This document shows positions 45,672-57,584 of a stretch of 64,000 nt of DNA, piece by piece. Both the position numbers and the translations under genes were made by a program. The stretch spans positions 62,001 through 126,000 of the forward strand of contig JACVRA010000166.1 in assembly GCA_019828545.1 (NCBI GenBank), read 5' to 3'. Source of the stretch: Paracamarosporium sp. OC-R06-R3 (taxonomy: Eukaryota; Ascomycota; Dothideomycetes; Pleosporales; Didymosphaeriaceae). Within the stretch, counting starts at the first letter, position 1. The number at the start of each line of letters is the position of its first letter. The notes beneath the pieces were generated by a model that ran no database searches, was not told the origin of the DNA, and saw nothing but the letters and a program-made list of their open reading frames with translations.

Positions 45672-46889
45672 ATGTCTTCATCATCAACGAATAGCTTTGT
45701 TAAGATTAGCCGAAAGGTCTACCAGCCTCTTGGTTTTTCGAAAGGCTATAACTTCGCATTGTGTAAGGTTTATCATACGAACAGTTCCCATACTATCAGA
45801 ATCTAACATTGAGATACCAGTTTTCATTTTTGGTGGCGCCATGCTAGGGTTCTCGCTTGCCCGTATACAATTTTTCGACTTCCACGGCAAGATGTGTGGT
45901 GGAGGTGCCGGTGGCACTCTTCCCGGGGAGTGCTACTGGTACAAGAAATCGCTATCTTCAGAGGTCGGTATTCGTCTGCATCTATTTGGCGTCCTACCGG
46001 CCGGGATCCTTGTGTGTCTTCAGTTTACACCCATTGTGCGCCGGAAGTGGATCCTGTTTCATCGCGTAAATGGCTATGCTATTCTACTACTCATCCTCGC
46101 GGGACACATTGGTGCTTTGATGATTGCAAAGCATGCCGTCGGAGGCGGGCTGGATACGCAAGCTGGTGTAGGGTTCATGGCGCTTGCCGTAACAATTGAG
46201 TTGGCGCTTGCGTGGTGGAATATCAAAAAGTTACAAATTGACCAGCATCGCGCTTGGATGCTCAGAGCTTGGTTCTTAGTAAGTCGAGCTCTTGTCCTGA
46301 GCCTGCAGCCATTCACTTAATGACTACAGCTTGGAACTCCAATCACAACCCGCATAATTCTTTTCATTGCAGCGCAGATCATTAGCAGGCAAAACAACTA
46401 CTTTCAGATTCGTCACTGCGAACATATTGAGTTTATGCTCAAGTCAGCTGCGAAGACGTTGGAATACTATCCAGAATGCGATTCCTACTTCAATGGAAGC
46501 AATCCCGAGCAACAAGTTCTCATCCGCGCGGTTATGAATACACCTCGGCTCGAACAAACTTCTGTCGCTCTTGGGGCACCTTTTGGTATGGCAGTGTGGC
46601 TTGGCATGGCTATTCAAGCTACAGGTGTGGAAGTCTACGTAAGTGTGTTGATCGATGCGTCGATGACCAGCTGACCATGAATAAGCTACGACTGACTCCA
46701 AGGGAGTCGAATCGACTTCGTCAAGTCTCATATCATCGTCAACTCGAAGCAGGTTACAAATTGCCCGGAAGCGCGGGACTCACAGCTCAGAGGTTTGGCG
46801 ATGCAGACGCTTTTGTACCAGTAGCGGATGACAAAGCGGAAAAAGACTCAGGAAAGCTCTCTGAGAAAGTTATTACAGAAGGGAGTTGA
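45672..46889 (+). CDS. DUF2306-type multi-spanning membrane protein
   Basis: Four exons: 45672-45762, 45821-46278, 46330-46638, 46686-46889; introns 47-58 bp with CTAAC-like branch sites; 353 residues. The N-terminal exon (M-S-S-S-S-T-N-S-F-V) is needed to reach the first helix (F-F-I-F-G-G-A-M-L-G-F-S-L-A-R). Further helices include H-L-F-G-V-L-P-A-G-I-L-V, F-H-R-V-N-G-Y-A-I-L-L-L-I-L-A-G-H-I-G and A-L-A-V-T-I-E-L-A-L-A-W-W. H-R-V-N-G-Y and H-R-A-W-M-L-R are the conserved blocks of the DUF2306 family. Its paired histidines in helices recall cytochrome b561-like haem proteins, but haem binding is not shown. The function is unknown. Its position between the regulator and the SDR makes it a candidate cluster member. 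Confidence 0.82.
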
Positions 46890-47468
46890 AGAGGGGTTGG
46901 ACACATCTTGAGAGTATATTAGATACATATTCAGCGCATTTGATAGGCATAAGACACTATTCTATCGGTTATGGAATGAGCGCCACTTCTTGACGCAACT
47001 AGATACATCAATTCCAAGACTCTTAAGACCAAATAAGTACTATGTCGCGCAATCAGCGACCTTGATGACTGGCATGTCTCAAAAAGAGCGTTTTCGGGCT
47101 GATGGGTTGATACCCACATTACCGTGCCGTTTGTTTAGTGTATAGAAGTTGGGACGCACCTAGATGAGTGGATGCGCCTTATGATGCATTTGTGTTTAGA
47201 TGCGGTAACCGAGCAACTCCGTATGACTCTTTGGTACGTAGTATCCTATAACAGATTCCAAAGAAGTGCAAGAGACAAGCGTTTTGTGTTCTGTGAAAGG
47301 GATTCGGAGAAGTAGTTCACTCTAAGATGCATTCATACGTTCTACTACTTATCGTGCTTATCGCATTTGTAACACGTTCATAAACACAATGAGATTCACG
47401 ATCTTCCACATTGCAAACATGGAAGTCCCAGCCTACTTTCGCTGTGTCCATTGGTATCAGAAAAGGCT
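46890..47468. other. Convergent spacer between DUF2306 gene and SDR
   Basis: 580 bp of 3' flanks. No gene, RNA or repeat is seen. Confidence 0.5.
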
Positions 47469-48521
47469 CTACTTGAAATACTGTTCTCCAAATTTCCCCG
47501 CTAAACTGGTCTTCAACAGCCCATTCTCAACAATCTCCTCCTTCTTCGCAACCAAACCCTCCACATCCCAGTTCGCATTTATATACCTCCCACTCAAAAA
47601 GCCACGATCTTCACCCTCCCACGCGGCCAGCCACGTCGCCAACCCACCTACCAACTCCGGCTTGTCGTGGGCAAACGGTGCAAATGCATCCTTCATCATG
47701 TCCGTGGGCACAATACCAGGATGCACCGAAACGGCTATGATAGAAGGGTTTTCAACGGCAACGTAGGCCATGAGCTGAGTGACAACCAGTTTGGAGAGTC
47801 CGTAGTTTGAGAGATTAGGGAAAAGTTCGTAGGCGGCGCCGGTGGTCAGCGTGACGATTCTGGCAGGGGCGAGTTCGGGTAGTAATTTAAGGAAAGTTTG
47901 CGTTATGAGAAACGTGCCGTAGATGTTGGTGGTCTATGGAAAGTGTTAGAATGACTTATCGAATGAACATTGAGAGTAGTTAGAAGCGAGAAGCGAGGAT
48001 TGAGGAGTGCATACCATTTCGTCCCACCAATCTTTGTGATCAGCATCCTTAACCGGCGCGATGGTATTAAAAACCGCTGCGTTGTTGATCAACACATCGG
48101 CATGACCATACTTGCTCTTCACCTTCTCAAATAGTGCTGCCACACTCGCTGGATCCGTAATATTCGTTGATTGAGTCAAGATCTCAACCTTGGGAAACTT
48201 CGCGTTGAGGTCGGCGGCAACTTCTTCCAGCTTTTTCGCGTTCCTGGCTACAAGAACGAGGGCTTTGGGCCCCGTGGCGGCAAATGACTGTGCGAAACCC
48301 TATCTAGAGGTTAGTCATATGGTACAGCTTAGGCGCACCAAAATATCTCTTCTTACTCTTGCGCCTAAACCTTGACTGGCACCCGTGATGATAACGACCT
48401 TCCCAGCTTGAGAGAGGGAAGAGTTGGTGGGCGTAATGGCAGGGTACACATCGCGGTATGAGTTTGGAGTGAATTGGTGGGCTTTGACGAAGAAGTCGGG
48501 ATCGGGTGTTTGGTCGGCCAT
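47469..48521 (-). CDS. Short-chain dehydrogenase/reductase (SDR)
   Basis: Three minus-strand exons: 48521-48357, 48299-48015, 47933-47469; introns of 57 and 81 bp; 304 residues. The start is the ATG at 48521 (M-A-D-Q-T-P-D); the frame continues upstream without a better start. The cofactor-binding motif T-G-A-S-Q-G-L-G (~46-53) is followed by V-A-R-N-A-K-K, suggesting NADP(H). N-N-A-A-V is the structural motif. The catalytic Tyr-Lys pair is Y194-G-L-S-K198. In the strand before it, the usual catalytic Ser is replaced by a T-L-T-T-G-A segment, so Thr may serve. The likely reaction is oxidation or reduction of an alcohol/ketone, possibly on the PKS product. It is the right-hand end of the putative cluster; membership is by position only. 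Confidence 0.88.
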
Positions 48522-49088
48522 TGCAAATAAGACGAGGAGTGTGTGCGAAGCGTGAGAGTTCAAAGCTTTGTTGTGAAGCTGGGAATATGACGATATGCTT
48601 TGGTGTGGTTCAGCTCTACCGTGACTGCGCCTTATGTACAGAGATCTTGGGGACTTGTCGCCAAGTAAAGCTCCACTAGGCGGGCCAATTTTACAGCATG
48701 CTTACGCATGTGCTTAGAGCATTTTCCAGATTGACGGCCTAAGCAACGCTTTCCACAGTACTCGCACGAATGAACCCAGCCGCTGCAATACACGACCAAG
48801 ACTTTCTAAACTAGAACAAGCGCAAGCTTACAACACAAGGTTGTGACAAAGGCACCATGAACACAGCTCATCCGAATAAAATCGGCTTGGAAATGCGCTA
48901 CGAGCGTTAAGCCTTATTTGGTTGGACTCGCCATTTACATAATGATGTGTACCAAGTATCTTAGGTCATGTCCCCACTCTTTTGTCAGAGTTGGCGGGGG
49001 CGTAACTCTTGTTACCCATGCAAGAATTCGTTTAGACGAGCTTACAAACGAAGACGCACATGCAAGGATGTTGTCTTAACCAAAGCGG
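48522..49088. other. Spacer between SDR and next regulator
   Basis: 570 bp with the SDR promoter; nothing else is recognised. Confidence 0.5.
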
Positions 49089-50813
49089 CTAAGCGTCCTC
49101 ACCCTCAACCTCTTCCAGCACTGGTGTAATATCTCTTGTAGGCAAACGCAGAATGCTCAACACCTCGTCCCGGATGCTACTATCGCTGCTTGCAAATATA
49201 CGCTCCACCCAAAGCACGCTCTTCACTATCTGCATCAGCTCGTCCCAGTCTTGGATTTGCAATCCGCCCATGAGCACAGCAAGGCTGAAGGCAAACTGGC
49301 TTCTCTCTCTCGGGTCGCGCGTCTCAAGTGCGGCGAAGTACACTGACCACACTAGCAATGGTTTGAGTTCGCCCCATTCGACCATGTGGCTTTGGAGCAC
49401 GGAAAGAAGGTTCCGTGTGATGTTGAACGTCCACACTGGGCTGGCTCCGATCCAGCGCCAGATGGGTGCTAGGAAAAGCATGGTTCCAAGGCGACAAACT
49501 TCTTCCATGGTGTCCTCCGGGTTGCTTCCGCGATCAAGTGGCCTGACGGCGAGAAGGCGAACCATAGTTGGCTCCATCCAGCAGCCCGTCGTCTCTGCGA
49601 GATGCTTCTCTTTCTCTGTGAAACCGCGGTCGAGCATGATTAGCTGACTGATGTCATCAAAGATGGTGATCCAGCCCAGCGTTGACGGAAAGCGCTGTTT
49701 CCACATGAGTGAGATATTGTTGAAAGGGCGTGGGGATCCTGGAGGAGATCGCGAGCTAGCTTGCCATCGCTGTGGTAAAGGAATGATAGAAGGAATGTCT
49801 TGAGAGAAGCATCCAACGAGGTCGGTCCTATCGAGAAATTTAGCCAAAGCTGCTTAGCTCGCGCAGATACATGTATAATGCCTACCATGATACAGTTATG
49901 CGAAGTGACTCTTGGGTAACGTTGTTAACGCCACCTCTCAAATCAACCATCCGACTCAATGCATTACGATGATATTCCCAGCCCGAGAAAGCGCCCAGGA
50001 TATACTATCTCACAGTGAGCTTTGAAGATCAATACAGGTAAGAACTTACATGGTGGCACATGAAGGAGCTCACGGCCCCAATCATCTCATCGCTGGCATG
50101 GTGTTTCGGGTCACGCATTCTTTCTCTCATCGAACGAAGAGCATCGTTTTGGATGGATAGACTAACCGAATCATCCTTCTGAACAAACGTGCCAGTCAAT
50201 TCTTTAAGCTGGTACAGGCGTGCATTGGCGAGAACGTTGTAGAAAGTCGCGCTATCGGTTAATCCAACCAACCACCAGGCACCTCTAAGCTGTCGAGAGT
50301 GTGCACTGTTCTCTCGGAAGACTACGATGCGTCAGCACGCATACCAGGGATATAAATCTACGCGACCGCTGCATGTCAGAACTTACTGGAGGCGATCAAT
50401 GCACGTGACGTTTCATTGAGTTCAATGGGATAGTGAGTAAACGGGTCGACATCTCCTCCACCTAATCGGTCCATGACCGTTGGAGTTGCTGCTGGTTTGC
50501 GGAACTCCAGCACAATCTCGTTCCTTTCGCGCTTGGTCTTGGGCTTCCTTCGAGCCCGTCCAACCTCGCTCATTGCTAGTCGGCGAATACGAAGCTGCGT
50601 TTCTTCATCTTTGAGTTCATCAGGGTGTGATAGGTTAACAAAGCTAAAGATTGGTTTGGCTGAACGATCCATATTGCTAGTAGTATTTCCGACAACTGAC
50701 TTTGACATGCGAATAGGCACATCGCGAGACTGATATATCAAGATCCTCTGCCTCAGGCGACTATGCCTGGCTCGTGTATCGAGATTGCATAGATCTTGAA
50801 TGGGGGCTGACAT
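49089..50813 (-). CDS. Fungal-specific transcription-factor-domain protein without visible zinc cluster
   Basis: Four minus-strand exons: 50813-50387, 50321-50050, 50004-49886, 49827-49089; introns 45-65 bp; phases agree; 518 residues. The N-terminal ~140 residues lack a Cys6 cluster but have a basic stretch (R-A-R-R-K-P-K-T-K-R-E-R), a possible nuclear localisation signal. The middle carries the block W-E-Y-H-R-N-A-L-S-R-M-V-D-L-R-G-G-V, typical of the Fungal_trans_2-type regulatory domain. A run of helical segments follows to the acidic end (V-E-G-E-D-A). Many ascomycete proteins have this domain alone. It may regulate genes through partners. Its closeness to the SDR raises possible cluster membership, but the direction and lack of DNA-binding domain make this uncertain. 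Confidence 0.78.
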
Positions 50814-52283
50814 AGTGTATCGCGGCGTCGCCGATACGTCACCGCCTCAAACATGCCGCCAAGGTCTGGGGAAGGGGCAAATTACTAGAACATATTCATG
50901 AGGATTGTTGCCACGGGAGGTTGGTAATGAAGCGTACAGTTGCGGGACAACGAGAAGCCGGGTCTGTAGTACGGAACAGGAACGTGCCAGATGGACTGAC
51001 TAATCGTTGTGCATTGGTCATCTACCGTTCTAGTGAAGAGTGGTACACACCTACTTCTCAAGACGAACTTGAGCTATGTGTGATAATCATCGTTAATCAA
51101 GCTTACTCTGGTATTTACCGTCGACAAGCACAATCACCTCACTGATCGTCCTCTGCAAGTGCTCTGTACCTGTGCGTGCCAAGACCGCATGTTGCGCTAG
51201 TCCCGTAGGAGCTAACCCGACTCACGCCTTTAAATTTCAACTTTCGCGACGATCGCATTTCTCTCTCTAACGCATCCATCAGACAGTTCAACCGCTCATC
51301 TCGTCATCTCTTTACGTTTTGTATTGAGCTATAGAGTTTTACCATTGGGCGGCTGCGATTCAGCGATGCGGAGAGGGACGATATCCGCTCCATTAGAGCT
51401 GGCCGCGCATTTTCACGGTTGCGTGGGCGGTGTCATAGGATCGGTACATTTCCATTGGTACCATTTGTACCATTTATGAGGACGTTAAGCCGCTACAATA
51501 AGGCGAAGTCTTCTTCCTGCTCGTTCTGCATCTAGCGGTCGAACTTGCCTGTTATGGTACCGTTGAGCAGTTTCTGCAGCGAAACCTACGCTCCATTTCT
51601 TCGTAATCGCTTGGCTGTTATATCATACCGGACAAAAGGAAAGCCGACTATGTTTTACATATACGCAGCAATAATGAGGCTTCTCTGGCGTCTTGCTCTG
51701 CGCAGTAGACCTGCGTCGAACTCTGGCAGACACTCTGCGTGAACCACAGCCGCACTTTTGCCTGTTTCATGATCCAGAAACGATCAATTCAAGGCTGTGT
51801 ACACTCAGACGCTGTTCCGAAAAAGCAAACAAACTTGTTACCCAAGTGAAACGGTCAACCGTCTATATGCTAACGTCGTAGCCTCCCTCTAGAAAACCAC
51901 GCAACAGCCCCCACTCACAGCACACAGCACAGCACAACACAGGCAAATCCAAATTATTCACCATCACCTGCGTGGAAATGCACAAATGACAAAATCAAAG
52001 CGTGGTATATCGAACTCATCATCTCTCTTCTCCTCAACCTCACAGACAAAACTCTACTCTACCCTAGGCTAGCTGCTTTACGCAAGCAACCAACTTTCAC
52101 CAACCCACCTGTACCACACACCATAGCTTCCGCTTTGCACATCCAAGACACCCGGAACATTACCCAATCGCACAGCAGACGACACAGCTGCTTGCTAGGT
52201 GTGATCTTCATACAGTCGGCCTACGGATTATGTATCCCGGGGTTACTCACACGATACAACGACCCTCCAATCCTACGCTGTGT
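50814..52283. other. Intergenic stretch, 1.5 kb
   Basis: Promoter of the regulator on the left, 3' flank of VPS1 on the right. Around 51250-51360 there is a pyrimidine-rich leader-like tract followed by an ATG, but the frame closes after ~36 codons. No supported gene. Confidence 0.5.
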
Positions 52284-54700
52284 CTACTGCACCTGGTTGA
52301 CAATCTCGCTCGCCTTGCTCAACGACTCCACCATCTGCTGGCACTCCTTGCGCCGCCTGACAGTGTACTCGCTCTCCTTCAATAGATCGTCGAGCTCCTC
52401 CGTCTTGTACATATTCTCCAAAAGCTCGCGTTGCATCTCCTCTTTCGTCCACTGAACAAGGTTAAGCATAATGGCTTTGGGCACCATGTCGATCATGGTG
52501 CGGCGGACGATGTTGAAGTAAGAAGTAATAAGGAGTTCTGTCCTATGTCAGTAATTGCACTCGAGGGATGAAAAGAACAGAGTTGGAAACGTACTAATAA
52601 CCTCGACCTCCTGGACCTCCTTCTCGCTCAGCGTACCACTCGCCTTTAGCGTTGGTGGCGGCGGTTCCATTGCCGCCATCTTCTTCTTGTTCTTGCTTGC
52701 AAAGAAGCTACCAAAGAAGCCACCACCCTCATTACCGTCCAAGCCCAGACTTGGGCTGGCCGCGCGCGGCGGCACTGCTGGGGGTAAAGGCTTTCCTGTC
52801 TTGGGGTCGACCTGGGTGGGCTTGGACGCATTGTGTCGCTCGTGTACAATTGCCATGGCTCGCGAACCATTAATAAAATCTGGGTGGCCGGTATTGATGT
52901 AGCACGATTCCATAGCAACGAGGTCCTTGACGAGCTTGTTTGTGGGGTCCATGGCCTTCTTAAAGAACATAACGACAACTTGGTGAAGCTTCTCTTTGAG
53001 GCCGGGATACCGCCTGAAGGTCGCCTTGTTAAGAAGCTGACCGAGGATGCGGATCAATTCATCGTAGACTAGGCTGACACACTTCAATGAGGGGTCTTCT
53101 AGGCGCTTGATCTGCTGCTTTACGATGAGCTCAAATGCGGTAGTGCCGACGAAGAGCGCAGGTGAGGATCCGGACGAATTGTAGAGCACAGTTCGAATGT
53201 CGAGATCCTTTACTTGGTCGAAGGGGTCGACGGCTTTGACACCATTGGCGTACAATTCGTGGTAGACGAAGGAGATACGCGCGCCACCAGAGAGCTCAGA
53301 TGCTGATAGCTCTTGGTTGTTGCCCTCGAGAACACCCCGGTATTCGTTGCTAAACTCTGTGATCATGTTCAATACAATGTTCGAGCTGTTGCCTAGTAGG
53401 GAGTCGCCCAATGACGCCAATTCGGCGGAGTATTTCTGAAGAGACGAGGAAATGCGCGCTTTAATATCCGGTAGCGTTTGCTTGATATGCATCATGAGGA
53501 TCTAAGACATGTTAGCTTATCCTGTGGCGTCGTATGTGCGACCAGATACCTACCAAGTTCAACTTGCGTGCTAGATACGGGGTACCACAATAGGCGGCCT
53601 TGTTCTTGTACGCCCGGTGGTTTTCGAAGAAAGATCGTTCGTGCTCCAGGGCAGATGAAATCGCCTTCTTATTTTCGATATCTCGTTGCCCTCGGTTGAC
53701 AACCGGAACGTAGCCCAGCCGTAGCGGAATGATGCGCCCAGCCAGAATATCCACGACATCGGTTCCCTCGTCCATCAAGTCAACCTTGGTAAGCACACCA
53801 ATTGTCCGCTGTCCTTCAGGGTCCACTTCTCGCGCCAGCTTCAATCCATCGGAGTTCGCCAAATCAGTGTTCGCAGCCGTGACGGCGAGTATAATAGCGT
53901 TTGGCTTGCTAATCTGCTTCAGCACCATTTCGCGGATCTGACGCTCAATATCGCGAGGTTGATCGCCAACGGGGACCTTGGTCAAACCGGGCAAATCGAC
54001 GAGCGTAAGTGTGAGGACGTTTGGCGAGTATATTCTCAGGTTGATGGGTGCCGGCGAGATACCCGCATTGCGTCCCGTCTTAGACTCGGTCTCGCGCACA
54101 ATCTCGTCGCGTATCTTGTTGAAGTCGTGAAACTTCTGACCAGGAATGTGCAGAAACTCGCCCCACTCGTCCACGTTGGACTCTGCATCCGACGTCTTTA
54201 CTTCCTCCTTGACGCCATTTGCTTGTGGTTTCGACGATTGCCGATTGATAAGCTGGAGAATGAGCGGTCTCCGCGTAACAATTCCGGTTCCTCGAGGAAG
54301 GCTATTGCCTGTATCAGCTTGCTGCCCAATTTCCCCTAGCCCCATGGGAAGAAGAGCCCCAATACTCACAAGTCGCGGCCAACAATGTTCTCCAGCACCG
54401 AACTCTTTCCACTCGACTGCGATCCTACGACGGCAATTTGTGGTAAATCTATGGGGTTTTGAACCTGCGACAGGCGTCAGTTTTGTGCGCTCGTTATCGC
54501 GGCCGCGGGGCTGCGCTGGAAGGCGTCGCGGAGGGGGCAGCGTACTCCGACGGTGGTGAAGACATCCTGGAGCTTGTTGACAAGCGTGATCAGGGTCGGA
54601 TCGTTTACGTTGATGCTGCAGAGCACTGGTTAGCTGCAAGTACTGCAAGTCTACCTAAGCTCCACTCTGGGGGAACGCACGCAGTTGGATTGACCGCCAT
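52284..54700 (-). CDS. vps1: Dynamin-related GTPase VPS1
   Basis: Six minus-strand exons: 54700-54681, 54615-54546, 54464-54370, 54301-53554, 53501-52595, 52537-52284; 697 residues, matching VPS1 length. GTP-binding elements: G1 G-S-Q-S-S-G-K-S (44-51), the conserved [15 protein letters not shown] switch I block, G3 D-L-P-G-L-T and G4 T-K-V-D-L-M-D. The middle/stalk region is followed by a short Pro/Gly/Lys-rich insert (A-V-P-P-R-A-A-S-P), and then the GTPase effector domain ([13 protein letters not shown] to the end). VPS1 drives vesicle scission in vacuolar sorting, endocytosis and peroxisome division; the sequence clearly fits VPS1. The first exon (20 nt, giving M-A-V-N-P-T) was placed by phase with a GTGCGT donor. 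Confidence 0.95.
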
Positions 54701-55228
54701 GCTGGCGACTTGTTCTCTGGGGGCGAAGTCTCGATGTGCGAGTGTACAGCGGAGGTTCTGTGGGTGCGCCGGAAGTTTATAGGGCAAAGTGGATAAGCCT
54801 GGGGGGTGCTTGGTGTGTTGGGGGGTGCACGCCCGCGCTTTGCGTATCGAGTGTGTCGTAGCTGCCAGACAAGGGTGCGCGCCACTGTGGCGCAGCCATA
54901 CCCTCGTCACCGCTCCCTGCTCCCACACATGCAGTGGCCTGTTCACGGATGCGAAGTCCACTGCTGCAGCCCTATTTCCTTGCACAACTGTCACAAAACC
55001 ACTTTCCCTGCGACTTTTGCGTGCCATGGTACTCGTAAATTATCACGATATAGCACATGTGCAGGCATGGGCAGAGCGCCCGGTCGCCCCCTTGTACGTC
55101 ACACGGCCCGTTCATGTGTGAGCGTCGTCAGCCAAAATAGGCATCAACATTTGTTCATGTACAGAGAGCTCAATCTATATCCACCAGTCCAGAAAACACG
55201 CTATGCAATACATATCGTCGCCTGAGCC
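54701..55228. other. Spacer between VPS1 and V-ATPase A
   Basis: 530 bp with the VPS1 promoter; a frame in phase with the VPS1 start is open for ~110 codons upstream (to 55027), but its sequence is unlike any VPS1 and is probably leader DNA. No other feature. Confidence 0.45.
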
Positions 55229-57584
55229 TTACTCGTCTACTACCGATGCGAACTTGTCCGTCATCCGCTGGAGGAGTTCCTCGTACTAGGTACTAGTTAG
55301 CTGCGCGTATAGCATTATGGTGGCTTGCGCGACGTACCTTCTTCGTAATCTTCTCCTCGCCTTCGCCAGGCACCTCGAACTTCATGCTGCGCAACTGGCT
55401 CTGGACCTCTGATGTGTTCTCTCGAATCTTTGCCCAAGAATGACCCTGTGCAACCGCCTTCTGTGCCTCGTCGTGGAAAGCCATCATGTTCTTCATCATC
55501 CATTCCGTCTTCCACAGCGGGCAGAACTGGTCGTAATCCGAGTATCCGTTCTGCTGCAAGAAATCTTCCTTGATCAATGTCGCAACGTCCAAAGTGATCT
55601 TGTCTCCATCACCCAAAGCAGATTTACCGACGAGCTGCACGACCTGGTCGAGATCCTCGGACGTAGTAAGAAGCTCCTTGATGCGGTCGCGTAGACGAGG
55701 GAACTCGGGGTTGTTCTTTGCGTAGTATTTGTCTAGCGGCGTCGTGTACTTGCTATAACTGAGACCGGTGTTGACAGACGGGAAATGTTTTCGCTGCGCA
55801 AGTTTCTTGTCGAGACCCCAGAACACTTGCACGATGTTGAGCGTACTCGTAGTGACAGGATCCGAGAAATCACCACCCGGAGGGCTGACCGCACCGACGA
55901 TGCTGACACTGCCATGACGCTCAGGGCTACCAAGCGCAGTGACGCGACCAGCACGCTCGTAGAAAGAAGCCAACTTGGCACCCAAGTAGGCAGGGAAACC
56001 TTGGTCAGCAGGCATCTCTCCGAGACGACCCGAAATTTCACGAAGAGCCTCAGCCCATCGCGAGGATGAATCTGCCATCATAGCTACATCCTTCCCCTGA
56101 TCTCTGAAGTACTCGGCAACCGTGACTATAATGATGAGGATACAGAGTCAGTGTATTATTCAAAGATCAATGGGTTGAGTGGAACCAGGCGTCTTAAGTA
56201 GCTGTCAATATCTGAAGATCTCTCAGGTCTGGGAGATTCAAAAAATCGACAGCACGAAAACCCATATGGTACCCTGGCATGACTTACTGCCTGTATAGAT
56301 GGAAGCTTCACGGGCGGCCACAGGCATGTTGGACGTGTTGGCGATCAGGGTAGTACGCTTCATGATAGGCTCCTTCTTGCCGTTGACATCGATAGTCAGC
56401 TCGGGGAAATCCATCAATACTTCAGCCATCTCATTTCCACGTTCTGTGTAGATTAGTCTAGTGCGATCAGAAACATTGCTTGTGATAGAACTCACCTCCA
56501 CAACCAACGTAGACGATGATATCGGAGTTGGAGAACTTGGACAGAGACTGACTAATGACAGTCTTGCCACATCCGAAAGCACCAGGAATGCACACAGTAC
56601 CACCTTGAACACTAGGGAACAAAGCGTCAAGCACACGCTGGCCGACAATGAGAGGCTGGTCAGACGAAAGCTTCTCGGAACTTGGGCGCGGCACACGGAC
56701 GGGCCACGGGTGCATCATGCTGTATTCAGTCTTGACTCCGTTGAACTCGAGCTCCAAGATCTTCTCGTCTACAGTGTAGCTGCCCTTGTCTGCAAGACGG
56801 GTGATGGTTCCCTTGGCGCGAGGAGGCAGCAAGATCTTGTGGTCGCTGAGCAAGCTGTTCTCGACGACGCTACCAAAAACATCACCGCCAGTAATGTGGT
56901 CTCCGACCTTGTACTTGCCGGGTGTAAAGTCCCACTTCTTCTTGCGGTCGAGAGCAGGGATGTCGATACCACGAGGGATGTAGATGCTGTTCGATGCGTC
57001 GGAAATACTTTTGAGCGGGCGCTGGATACCGTCATAGATGGTCTCCATAAGACCAGGACCGAGCTCGACGGAGAGAGGCTTGCCGGTCCTCACAACGGGA
57101 TCGCCGACCGTTACACCAGCTATAGATGGTCAGTCATTATCTTGGACCATAATATCCACAACATACCAGTCTCTTCGTAGACCTGGATAGTGGCCTTATC
57201 GGCCTCGATTCGAATCACCTCTCCGACAAGGTTGTCATGACCAACACGGACCTGCATGCATTATCAATACCTGAAAAGATTTAGATCCAAAGTGCACATA
57301 CAAGCTCGTACATGGCACATCCGATCATGTTAGCGGCCACGATGACGGGTCTGTGAATATCAGTACAAGTTGCGCGAGCGCACTGCGGTGACGTACCCGG
57401 AAATGGAGAAGACGGTTCCTGCCCAAGAGGTTAGCATCGATGCTGTCAAGTAGGATGCAGAGCGCGCATTCACATACCCGTCTGCTCGTCATCGTCGGTT
57501 GGCTTCTGCTGTTTCTGCAACCCCACCGTCGTCAGCCATGACCCCATTTCAAGCTCCTCCAAGCCAATCACTCACAGGTGGCAT
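55229..57584 (-). CDS. vma1: V-type ATPase catalytic subunit A
   Basis: Nine minus-strand exons: 57584-57576, 57514-57478, 57418-57397, 57350-57302, 57251-57167, 57119-56496, 56443-56288, 56125-55338, 55285-55229. Introns are 46-61 bp plus one of 162 bp; phases agree; 608 residues, the normal size. The start is M-P-P, split from K-Q-Q-K-P-T by intron 1. Landmarks: [24 protein letters not shown] at the N-terminus, Walker A G-A-F-G-C-G-K-T (247-254), V-G-C-G-E-R-G-N-E-M and [14 protein letters not shown]. It hydrolyses ATP in the V1 head to pump protons into vacuoles. There is no intein in the V-G-C-G-E-R region where yeast carries one; instead a 52-bp spliceosomal intron cuts the Glu codon there. 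The frame is open 138 codons upstream of the ATG. Confidence 0.96.

Noticed and set aside
54605..55027. 110-codon in-frame extension upstream of VPS1
   Set aside because: Sequence unlike any VPS1 N-terminus; the short M-A-V-N-P-T start with the phase-2 intron gives the conserved N-terminus.
56444..56495. Intein in V-ATPase subunit A at the V-G-C-G-E-R site
   Set aside because: Only a 52-bp spliceosomal intron is present; no intein-sized insert.
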